A stretch of 64,000 bases of DNA from Incurvaria masculella (lineage: Eukaryota > Arthropoda > Insecta > Lepidoptera > Incurvariidae). Positions 20,890 to 31,289 of the stretch are shown here, piece by piece. Where the stretch lies: the NCBI GenBank assembly GCA_946894095.1, contig OX335641.1:4606501-4670500 (forward strand), in the 5' to 3' direction. The position numbers were made by a program, and so were the translations under genes. The notes under the pieces were generated by a model. That model did not search any database. It was not told the origin of the DNA and saw only the letters and a program-made list of their open reading frames with translations. The stretch's first letter is position 1, and every line of letters starts with the position of its first letter.

Positions 20890-21470
20890 ATTTGTTAATT
20901 TTATGTATTTAATGGATACGACATTACCGTTATTTCATTAATTTGATTTACCTGCTTCCGACGAATGACACGACCAATACTTTTAGGGTTCCGTACCCAA
21001 AAGGTGAAAACAGAACCGTATTACTAAGCCTTCGCTGTTCGTCCGTCCATCCGTCCGCCCGTCCGTCCATCCGTCCGTCCGTCCGTCCGTCCGTCCGTCC
21101 GTCCGTCCGTCCGTCCGTCCGTCCATCTCTCACAGGGCTGTATCTCATGAACCGTATGAAGCAGGCAGCTGACATTTTCACATAGTGTGTATTTATTTTC
21201 CCGCTGTAACAACAAATAAGTAAAATACAAAAAATATAAAAATTAAAGGGGGCCCCCATACAAAACACGTGTTTTTTGTTAATATTATCGGACACAGGAC
21301 AATATTTTCAGGACTCGTTATATTATCGGGTTCCGTACCCCTTTGTGTGCGATTCCGACTCCCACTTGGCCAATTTTTCAGTTATCATAGTCATTATTTT
21401 CAAAATCTGATTACAATGCTTCCAATGTAGACGTCGCTGAAACTCAAATTAATAAATCAAATTTGACATC
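20890..21470. mobile_element. Relative of the composite tRNA element, split
   Basis: 20890-20945 matches the left arm of the element at 26675-27470 (AATGGATACGACATTACCGT). 20950-20980 matches the start of its right arm (CCTGCTTCCGACGAATG). A reverse GTCC element with a long GTCC run (about 21036-21125) is inserted at 20982-21376. The arm then resumes at 21390-21470 (CAAAATCTGATTACAATGCT). The tRNA-like core is missing. Confidence 0.7.
21036..21125. repeat. GTCC tetranucleotide microsatellite
   Basis: An almost unbroken run of GTCC units inside a GTCC element, the longest such run in the window. Confidence 0.9.
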
Positions 21471-21786
21471 ATTTACAAGTTTAAGAGGCTTTACGCCTAA
21501 CACTAGATAAGCTGACCATCTTATATTTTGTGGTTTGGTCTTGTTTGGTCTCGTTTTGTTTTGTAGTTTATCTGCAGATTTTCTACATGGTCATGAATCA
21601 CAAGTGAATTTTTTTTTTGGTTTGTTGCCGAGACAATTATATAACCAGTTCCAGGTGCAAAGATAGTTTGGAAATAATTTGAAATCATTGCCGATTTGCC
21701 TGATTATCTCTCAATGGGTGGCATACTACTTTTTCCTGATTAAAATCCTAAAATCTGACTAAAATAAAACTGGTGAATATATCCTG

Positions 21787-23275
21787 GTTCAATAAAGAAA
21801 CTATATAGAAATGGCGGCTTGTACTTGCGAATCGCATGCTATCTCGCTTCCACTATTTCGCTATCTATACTCACACAGTGCGGTACCGACTGCAAAACGA
21901 CATTTTACAAAGCGCGCAGTGATATGTACTCAATTGCTTTGTTAGGTCGGTATAGTGTTTCACTGGTTGAACTGAACAGAACTATGACTTCTAAAAACCG
22001 CCGGAAGATACTTTGGAGTGTCGCCCGAGAAATTGTGTTTAAGAGAGTCGTTATCCTATCATATAACTACGGGTGATAACTGTTTACATGCTATTAATGT
22101 TTAACTATGCTTATGAAATTTTGGATTCTAAAATATTTTGTCACAATCTACGTCTGTATTTTTATTTTCTAATTACGGGTAATGTATGAATACTGGAACA
22201 TTTTAATTAGTTTATTAAAAGTCAACACTTTTCTTTAGTTTGTTGCATAACATTACTTCACAGGATTTCTTCCTTGTAAGCGACACTATTGACTGGCGCA
22301 ATAATACTGGTATTTTTTTCAAAATCAACGAGTTCGATTCGCGGCTAGGGAAACCAAAAAATCTAAAATCTAATAATGCATTTTTCGTTTTTATCAAAAT
22401 CCGTGAGAGGAGTGATCCTTTGAGTGTTTTTCGCTATGTCTTATAGTTTCGGATCGAGCCCTGAAGGCCCACTGGAAAAGTTTACCCTGTATATCTTTTA
22501 GATTTGAAAATATTGATTGAATTAGATTAGAAAAAGTTGTCTATCTTTGTGTTATTTTTTTTACTGAAAATACAGATATTTACAAAAAATTAAAACACAC
22601 AGAGGCTTAAAGCTATGTTTCTCATACAAACGTAGTTTGATTCTACAGAAAATATCTGTGAAATATAATATATGTATCTGCACATTTTTGTTTTGCTGAA
22701 AAATCTAAAGCAAGTCAAATAACAGGCAAAATAAAATCTTCATACAAATTATCTTTTTTCTGTTTTGTGACACAAGATACATTTTTCGAAAAAAACAAAC
22801 ACGTGCAAACATAGATATTTGTTGCCTGATATGAAGTCCCAAATATCAAGCAAATTGGAACAGAGTTTTCAAATGATTAAACTACGTTTGTATGGGGAGC
22901 GTAATTTTCTGATGCTTACGGGCCCACCTTATGTTTGGTTCAGAACTTGGTTCAGATGAATCTTCTGGAATGCAATAATTCATTTTATTACATAAATAAG
23001 TACATTTAAACGACCCACAGTATTATTAACCTTTTCCCACCTCTTGAACTAATTAACACTATAAGTAAATATACTTTTTCGTACTAAACAGGTACGTCGC
23101 TTATTCCAAGGAATGTGGTATGTATTTATGTTTAATTTTATTAATTTATTGTTGTATCGTGAAATATTACAAAAATCTTAAAACATAAATGTATACTTTG
23201 TAACAAAAGTATGCTGACCGTACCGTCCGTTGGACAAGTACAAGCCGCCATTTCTATATAGTTTCTTTAATGAAC
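21787..23275. mobile_element. 1489-bp element with 41-bp inverted termini
   Basis: 21787-21827 and 23235-23275 are near-perfect inverted repeats sharing AAAGAAACTATATAGAAATG and GCGGCTTGTACTTG. No long ORF lies between, so it is non-autonomous if it is a DNA transposon. Internal blocks recur at 13185-13360 and around 26560-26660 and 27483-27530. No clear target duplication is visible. Confidence 0.65.
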
Positions 23276-25324
23276 TGGCTTATACTCTCTTTTATGGGGA
23301 TTGTTAAGTCGTTCCTATACGTACTTATGCTAGTTTTTATGCGCCCCACGTTTTTATTTAATCTCAAATCTTTAATTTTCTTCTTTTTCGTAGAGCGTCG
23401 GATGTAAAACGAAATCGTTACTTGATTACATTACATTATTAACTTTTTTAAATTAATCAGACTATCCAGTTTGATCGAGTAAGTCAGATTTTCGAAATAT
23501 GTTTTAACAAAGACATCTGCATTGATATACTATGACTATCTAGTAGACTATTTTTTGAAAAACCGACAAATAAATGCAGACATTAGGCGACAGAAATCAA
23601 TCTAAAAAAAAACCGTTTAAAAACCACGAGTGGATCCGAAACAAACAAAAACAACTCTTTTCCCTTAAGTTTTTTTCTTAAACTGAAAGATTTTATTTTA
23701 TTTTGTGTAACCTGATATGGATGGTTCTTCTGTCAAAAAAATTACTCAGCACACCACATGGAAACAAGGTGCCAAACCGGCACTGTCCTTATTAATATAT
23801 ATGTTTATAGATGGTCTCAAGGATAAAATTACAGACATCTTAATATATTAAATATATTAATGTGAGCCCTTTTCAGTTTCACTACTATGTCCGTCCATCC
23901 TAGTTCACGAGACATCTAATATGAAATTCAGATACCATAATTTGTCATGGTATGTAGGTACGTCGATCATATCTTTTACGTTGACATAATTTACGTTGTG
24001 ATACTTTTGTGTAGATACGTTTGTGTAGTATCTAAATATCAAATGCTCTTTCCTTGCACCACTTTAGGTAATATAGAACATTATTCGTAGCAGTTCCGCC
24101 TCGGGCCATTGCAAAAGGTCATCCGGTCTAGATTCTCTTTCTACGCCGCGCATCAGTAAGTAGAGCAACTGCACATTCTGTGCAACTGTTACATATAGTC
24201 GAAATTGCCATCGCATGTAAGATTTTCGAGTTCTTAATAGAATAGTGTCTACCATCTATTTTCCAATGCATAAATGTGCTGTGTGTGATCCGGCACTTAA
24301 AAATTATGCAGGTGGTCCTACTGCATTTCTGTCCGTGCATATCGTAAGAGACGGCTTACGGATTTTTCGTTCGTGGTACGGATTCCACGTAAAACCGTAG
24401 GTCTCCTCCTCCTTTTGTACTAGATGGTGGGGTTTATCCCACCCGGGGACCATCGCATTGAATGAACGAGGGTCGAAGCTATAATGAAAATTGTCCGTGT
24501 TTTCTGTTTATTTCAATTTCGCCGTGGAATAAAAGAACGGCATGTATGGACCATTCTTCCGATGCGTTGGGCTGATGACATGACAGTAGGTGTAATATTA
24601 GCATAGATTAACTAGGTACTTCTACGGTATTACCAATTCATGTCCAGTAACATACCTACGAATAATTTACTGAATTCACTTCACTTATGCTGAAGGAAAA
24701 AGTTCACGACTTTTCCGAAGATTGAAGCATTTCTTGAGAAGATTGGCCGAAACGGTATGAGACAATTACTGGAAATCCTGAGACCTGAGATATTGGGTAC
24801 TTGTGAGTAAAAAATGGCACCTGTGGTGATTCGTACATGTACAGGAGATGTATTCTAATTGTTTGACTTCGGGTTGAGGGATAAATGAGTAAAATCGATT
24901 TGTATCAGTGCACGCAACTTTAAAACCTACATACGCCACAGAATATAGCTTCATTTCTGTAATCACATAGTAGTGTGCGAATAGAAGTCCCCAAGTTCAG
25001 ATTTAAATGTTCTTTGACGCGACTGAGAGACATTCGTTCCGTGCTCGCCGCGTGATTTGCTTGCAAATAACAAAAACAAAAAAAAACAACCGAGCGGAGC
25101 TTCCAAGCTCCAAAACTGCACAGGATCACCCGCGGGCTAATCTATAAATTAAAAGTTCAACACGAGAGTGTCTATTTGACAGCAAAAGGTCGGTGTTGCT
25201 ATCTCTTTGACAGAAAAAAGTGTCAAACACATTTTCCCGTCTAGCTCTCATCCGCCAAGCGTGCGATAGGAACATACATAGTTGAAAATACCTTAAATAC
25301 CTGTAACTTGAGCATTTGTTACTT
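23276..25324. other. Intergenic, SINE copies, no gene
   Basis: A reverse SINE fragment at about 23710-23805 and a plus-strand SINE at 24311-24655 (GGTGGTCCTACTGCATTT head, then GGTTTATCCCACCCGGGGAC and body). Short frames such as 24064-24255 (minus) have no recognised domain. Confidence 0.5.
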
Positions 25325-25625
25325 GAGTACCAACGGAACCCTATTCCGTTGCCTCCGTAGTTCCGTAGACTTCGCTATCCGCCCGTCCACCCGTCCGTCC
25401 GTCCGTCCGTCAGCGGGCTGCATCTCATGAACCGTAATAGTTAGATGTATGAATTTAGGCGTGAAATGGTGTTTCTAATGCCCCTATAACTAAAAAAATT
25501 TAAAAATATAAAAACAATAATTAAAGGGGGACCCAAATACAATAAATGTTATTGTTTGTGTTAAATCTTTTATACGATGGTATGGAACCCTTGTTGGCGA
25601 GTCCGATTCGCATTTGGTCGGTTTA
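25325..25625 (-). repeat. GTCC element
   Basis: GGAACCCTATTCCGTTGCCT start, GTCC run near 25385-25412, TGCATCTCATGAACCGTAAT block, and an ACGATGGTATGGAACCC end. From 25626 to 26662 no gene is supported; a 78-codon frame at 25861-26097 has no recognised domain. Confidence 0.7.
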
Positions 25626-26980
25626 AAAAATATATCACTAACATAGATGATTCTATTAAAGCTCAAATTGTTGTGCCATGACCAACATGAAGCAACCTAT
25701 CCACTCCCAAAGCGCCCAGCAACAATCTGTAGCGCGGCAAGCACACAATCGATTATCCCATATCGCGAAGTCGCCGTGACAGACGACCTCGCTGCCGCCG
25801 GTTGACATTTCACTAAGTAGGCCGCTCTGCTTACTCTCGGCGTAATTACCGCTCGGCTACTTGTTCACAATGTTGAGCCACCGTGTGCCGAGCGGAGGAC
25901 GACACGGGAGACCTTTCTCGAATGGACCACTTTTTTGTGTGGATTGGAAGTTGCCGAATTGTATCAGGATGCATCAGGCCATTTCAAGAGAATACAGGAA
26001 AATGAATAAATTCCATGTTAGAGGTGAGATGCAAAAAACTTGGATCATTGAAATACTACCGGGTGGTCCGGAATCTTTCCGTGCATTCACATTTTAAACA
26101 CGTTGCCATAGCGACCAATGTCGTTGACAATATAGTTTACGTATTGCAAATGTAGTATTTTTGTTCGTTTTTGCCCTTATTCCCGTGCTCATCCTTCAGG
26201 GAGCCGGGGATGAGTGTGACAGGCCATCGGCCTTTAATATTTTAAAAGGTTTGATTTGAAACACGCCCCTATCCGCCTCCCGTTCTTCTACGCTCGCTGG
26301 TACGGGATCCATGTATTGTCGTTTAGTTTAGAAGTTGATTGGAAAACTCATGGAGGTGAAAACTCTATCAAACAAATGAACTGTGAACTATTTTTAAATT
26401 TTCCTCACTTCACTCAAAGCAGTTACGCGTCCGATTTTGATAAAAAACTGAATTATTAGATGTATTTTCTAGCAAATAATGATCAATTTTTATTTTACAA
26501 ATATTTTTTAACAAAAACAGTACATTATTGTTTTTACATTAGTTAACTTAACTAAGTTATCAAAATTGTTTAATAAGCACTTTTCTTTAGTTTGCCGTTT
26601 GATATTATTTCTCAGAATGAGTTCCTCATAGCGATACTATGGGCTGGTGCAAAAATACAGGTTCCGTATTTTTTGATAATTTTATGTATTTAATGGATAC
26701 GACATTACCGTTATCTCATTAATTTGAGTTTCAGCGACATCTACATTTTAAGCATTGTAATCAGATTTTGAAAATAATCTGAAAAAGTATTGGTCGTGAC
26801 ATTCGTCGGAAGCAGGTCTTTGGTGACGACAGCAATAAGATTGATAGCTCAATCATTGCAGTCAAAATGCCTTAGCGTAGGATCAATACGCAAAAACATC
26901 ATCAGCGCCATCTAGCAGAAGATAGGGGAAGCATTGTGTCGATTTGAATATAATCGAGAAATTCGTTGGCTGATGTAATT

Positions 26981-27055
26981 GTCGGGATAGCTCAGTTGGT
27001 TTAGAGCAGTGGACATGTAATTCAAAGGTCGCAGGTTCATGTCCTGCTTCCGACG
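26981..27055 (+). tRNA. tRNA-Thr(UGU)-like unit 1, probably not functional
   Basis: The acceptor stem GTCGGGA/TTCCGAC pairs with one G-U. The D arm GCTC...GAGC carries an A box (TAGCTCAGTTGG). The anticodon position reads TGT and the T arm is GCAGG...CCTGC. Position 33 is A, not T, and the anticodon stem has an extra change (ATTCA). It lies inside a mobile element, so I read it as tRNA-derived. Confidence 0.5.
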
Positions 27056-27391
27056 AATGTCACGACCAATACTTTTTCAGATTATTTTCAAAATCTGATT
27101 ACAATGCTTAAAATGTAGATGTCGCTGAAACTCAAATTAATGAGATAACGGTAATGTCGTATCCATTAAATACATAAAATTATCAAGTAAAATCCGGGCT
27201 GACTCTTAGTGTCCGATACCAAAAACGTCTTTGGTGACGACAGCAATAAGATTGATAGCTCAATCATTGCAGTCAAAATGCCTTAGCGTAGGATCAATAC
27301 GCAAAAACATCATCAGCGCCATCTAGCAGAAGATAGGGGAAGCATTGTGTCGATTTGAATATAATCGAGAAATTCGTTGGCTGATGTAATT

Positions 27392-27466
27392 GTCGGGATA
27401 GCTCAGTTGGTTTAGAGCAGTGGACATGTAATCCAAAGGTCGCAGGTTCAGGTCCTGCTTCCGACG
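27392..27466 (+). tRNA. tRNA-Thr(UGU)-like unit 2, probably not functional
   Basis: As unit 1 but with a better anticodon stem (TGGA/TCCA) and a more canonical B box (GGTTCAGGTCC). Position 33 is again A, and G27-A43 is unpaired. The shared defect shows it belongs to the element. Confidence 0.5.
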
Positions 27467-27754
27467 AATGTCCGTATTTTTTCTCCAAATAGACGAATTT
27501 GATTCCTTGCAAAAACGTTTTACATTCTTATTCAGAGAGCACCTGTCAAAACTTAGTACGAGATTAGCACCGGACTAATCATACAAAAACCGGTTTAGTC
27601 CGACGGATTTAAGTTAGTCCGCCCACTCTCAATAGGGCTGTTAGTTATAGGGTTATATACAGTTAGAATGTCTCCTCTGAGTGTTACCGTTTTGGCCATG
27701 AAGGCACACTTGGAAAATTCACCTGTATACCTTGCAACAGAGCACATGTGTGTC

Positions 27755-27935
27755 TCGGCGCGGGCGGCGCGCGCGCGGTGGTGCGGTGGCGGTGCGGAGG
27801 CGTTGCAGCGACTGTGTGGTGGAGGTGCGGCGGCGCTGCGGTGGCGGTCGCGGTGCGGCGGCGGTGCGGTGGCAGTTCGGTCGCGGTGCGGCGGCGGTGC
27901 GGTGGCGGTGCGGCGGCGGTGCGGCGGCGGAGACG
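27755..27935. repeat. GC-rich GCGGTGGCG minisatellite
   Basis: Irregular tandem repeat of GGTGCGG and GGCGGTGCGGC units, nearly all G and C plus T, in an AT-rich setting. All three plus-strand frames stay open through it, as expected for a simple repeat. Confidence 0.85.
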
Positions 27936-28861
27936 TCCTTGTCAAGGCTGTACCGATGTCGCGTGTGCCATTTCTACACGCCAACGACAACAGCTGATTG
28001 TGAAACCAGCTACCCTACTGAATAGCAATTGTACACTGAGAACAACAATAGCTTCCTAGGAACACGCACAAGGTTACCGGCATGATCTAGTTATGTCCAA
28101 TATAGTATAAAAAATTGCAGACCTCTTTAACAGCTACGTCCGCATGAAATTTATAATTAATTTAGTATTAAACAAATATCGTCATAATATCGGAATTGCT
28201 AGGTACTCAAAGAACTAAATCGGATCCAAGTTTTCATTGAATATATCGAATAAGCAAAGCCAAGGTCGTGCGGCGATTTCGAGCACTTTATTTTCTAAAC
28301 TAAGAACTCAGCTTCCCCTGGAATGACTATTACACGGTTTGGAATTACTATTCAGCCGCCTGGAATGACTAAAATAAGACAAAATGGATATAACCTAATG
28401 CGGAGTGGGAATGTGAATTTTTGTAAGTGAGGCTAATGAGGATGGTCAAAAGGAGTAAATAATGCAAAGGAAGTGGGTTCTCGGAATGGGGTGGACCCGA
28501 AATGACCCTTCGCTACCCTACACACATCATTATTGACTGGTTATTTTATTACTTATCATTAAATTATTATCCATAGACAGTAGCATAGTTCATGACTAAT
28601 GCAGAAACTTATGTCAAATATAATAGTTAGTGTCCTTCTGAATCTTATATGTATTTGAGATGTTATCGATTGGATCAGGCCACTATACTAACAGCTCCCG
28701 TTCACGAGCATCTCACTGGCCATAAATAATTGTTCTTCAATTTGAAAGTTGGTTTGTTTCTATCATGTTTCTATCACTCAAATAGCATTCGACGAATGCA
28801 TTTTAAATTTGGTATGCCAATAGACCATAAGCCGGATTAAGACAGTCGTGAAGTTGACGGT
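27936..28861. other. Intergenic, nothing recognised
   Basis: AT-rich sequence with no supported gene, repeat match or strong hairpin that I can see. Confidence 0.5.
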
Positions 28862-28862
28862 T

Positions 28863-29273
28863 GAGCGGCTCGTAGCCTAGCGGCGTGGGGACTGGCCTAG
28901 CTTACCAGAGGTCTGCGGGTTCAATTCCGACATGCACCTCTTTCTTTCTCTTACCGAGTTCAATAAGTGCATTTCGTCACGAATGCGAGCCGCTCCATGG
29001 TTCGGAATCAATGTAAAACTGTAGCACCCCTTCCCCTACTAGGTGGTAGGGCTTAAGCCCGCCCGGGTTGGTACCATCGCATTGGATTAAAAGATGGTCG
29101 AAGCGGCAATGAAAAATTGTCCGCGTTTTCCATCCAGTTCAATGTAGACGTGCTTATAAAGGGAAAGTCCTGGCATGGCACCTAATTCCTTAGGGAATGT
29201 GGTGTATTGGGCTAATATCATAACGGTATTTGTGTGGTATTAGCCATCTATGTCAGGTCGCATAAAAAAAAAA
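28863..29273 (+). repeat. tRNA-headed SINE, full length
   Basis: The head GAGCGGCTCGTAGCCTAG carries an A box and a GGGTTCAATTCC B box, followed by a CTTTCTCTTACCGAGTTC region, the body (GGTTGGTACCATCGCATTGG onward) and a GTCGCATAAAAAAAAAA tail. Confidence 0.9.
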
Positions 29274-29814
29274 GTCAGCGCATAATAATATGTTGTAGCC
29301 ACGGTTTTTAGTTTAAAGGAATTTTGTCGAAGGTAAAACTTAAAATTCAGTTCCAAAACACTCACCCCTGATCTTTGCGAATTTTAATTATTGTCCTGCC
29401 TTTTGGCATCTATATTATTATTTTGTAAATTTGTAAAAAACATGAAAAACGTTGATTCGAGTCACAGGACTGCGTGCGATTGGCCATTTTTTTATGAACT
29501 CTCTTTCATGTCTGTCTTTTATTTTGTTTGTCTGATTTTCAATTCGGTACAAATTTTGCAATCGATTTTAAACTAACTTCCCGGTGAGCTATCTAGAACT
29601 TGAAATTGTAAACAAAATGTAAGATGGAGTAATAACACAATCAACCAAGTTTTTAATAAAACGATTTCTCGAAAACTAAACATATACAGTGCAAGTAGAA
29701 GGACCGGAGTAACAAGCGAAACTCGTTTTTGTGGGGCGGCGTACCAACTTTACACACAAAAACTGTAGCGCCGATGAGCGAGTTCGCTTACGAACTTGTT
29801 TGCTATTGATTTTT

Positions 29815-30115
29815 AGGGTTCCGTACCCAAAGGGTAAAAACGGAACCATATTGCTAAACCTCCGCTGTCCGTCCGTCCGTCCATCCGTCCGTCCGTCCAT
29901 CTGTCCATCACAGGGCTGTATCTCATGAACCGTCGACAGGCAGCTAGAATTTTCACAGAGATTTTGCCGCTATAACAACAAATAGGTAAAATAATAATTT
30001 AAAAAAAATCAAGGGGGACCCAATACAAAAAACGCGATTATTTTGTGTTAAATCTTGTACGATGATACGGAATCCTACGTATGCGAGTCCGACTTGCACC
30101 CGGCCGGTTTTTTTT
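29815..30115 (-). repeat. GTCC element
   Basis: GGGTTCCGTACCCAAAGGG start, GTCC run, TGTATCTCATGAACCGTCGA block, ACGATGATACGGAATCC and CTTGCACCCGGCCGG end. A piece of repeat H (described at 47700-47990) follows at 30150-30360. Confidence 0.8.
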
Positions 30116-30699
30116 CGTGTTACAACGACACTTAAGAACTTTATAGGACGCTTAGTAAATATACTTTCTCGTACTAAGCAGGTGCGTCGCTTAATCCAAG
30201 GAATGTCATATAAATGTATGTATAATCGACCATCAAAACATGGCATTCGCGGGTATTGCGTCTTCCAATTTAACCCTTTCACCACCCGCTGTATACCCAT
30301 AATTTGGAATTCTAATACAGTCCCTCTTCCCGTAATCAGTGCTTTCTACTAACACAGTTCATTTCATTATTTCATTTCATATTACATGGATTCCGTACAA
30401 TAAATTGACTCGCCAATGAAAATGCACATTTCCACCATCGCTGAACACGTAAGGTAGCGAACCGTTCCACCTGGCTGAAGCCATTGGGCAGATTTTTTCC
30501 CCGAAAACATCTAGCTACTTTATTTTTTTCCGGCACAGGCTTACATTTATCGAGGGCTACAGTATTAGTAATAGTTAATTATACAGTTTCGCTTATTTCT
30601 TTTACGCCATTACGCAATTATATTAGGTAGGTGCCTTTACGGACCGGATCCATCCACACTTTCTCCGATACCACGAAACCTCCAAACATCAATCATTAT

Positions 30700-30840
30700 C
30701 CCCGAGCTAACGCGCAGCCAACGGTAGAGCAACAATTCGTATGCGCGCGCGCATGTGCCGAGCATGGATGCGTGCGACCTCCGACCACCCCCTCCGCCGC
30801 CGCGCCGCCGCCCCGCGCCGCCCGGACCGCACACGGCGAA
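30700..30840. other. GC-rich patch, unassigned
   Basis: GCGCGCGCAT and CCGCCGCCCCGCG runs. Short frames exist on both strands without features of a real exon. Repeat D copy 3 follows at 30990-31215. Confidence 0.3.
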
Positions 30841-31289
30841 TACTGAACAGAGAAACCCGATCAATGAATCATTGAAAATTGCGCCATTTCATGTAATATT
30901 ATGCACTCTACCATGCGATTCAAAATAATACTTATTCTGTGTCAATGTCTTCAGCACAAATGCAAAACGTTCTAAACAACATCTCAAGATCAAAAAAGGA
31001 AGGAGATGTGACATCTAGTGGGACTACAATGAGACTCACTGTCGCCAATTTTCTGAAAGGGGTCACACACAAATATAGTCGCAGACGTTTTGGAGGGTTT
31101 GTGATTATGGCAACTGATTTGGCTGATGTATTAGTAAATTTCAAGAGCCAAGTTTCCTATAGGATTATATGGAAAATTACACTTCTCCTTCCTTCCCTCC
31201 TCTGTAGCAAACATCCGTACGCTCCAATTTATTTTTTTATGTAACTGGACTTCCATGGTGTCGCGGGTGGCGTTTTAGTAAAGGGGTAG

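Larger units (their letters stand above)
26663..27482 (+). mobile_element. Composite element with two tRNA-Thr-like units
   Basis: The duplicated target TCCGTATTTTTT lies at 26663-26674 and 27471-27482, bracketing 796 bp. Inside are inverted 144-bp arms (26673-26816 and 27043-27186) and a ~245-bp unit present twice (26817-27060 and about 27222-27470). Each unit starts at TCTTTGGTGACGACAGC and ends in a tRNA-like sequence. The target sequence is itself a repeat related to 22228-22350. The 12-bp duplication points to retroposition. Confidence 0.8.

Noticed and set aside
20948..21295. Open frames in both directions across the GTCC run
   Set aside because: They are translations of a tetranucleotide microsatellite (repeats of Arg-Thr-Asp-Gly and Pro-Ser-Val-Arg) within an interspersed repeat.
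26981..27466. Two functional tRNA-Thr genes
   Set aside because: Both have A at position 33 and lie in a retroposed element with a target duplication.
27668..28059. Three overlapping plus-strand frames of about 100 codons
   Set aside because: All run through the GCGGTGGCG minisatellite and lack domains or splice sites.
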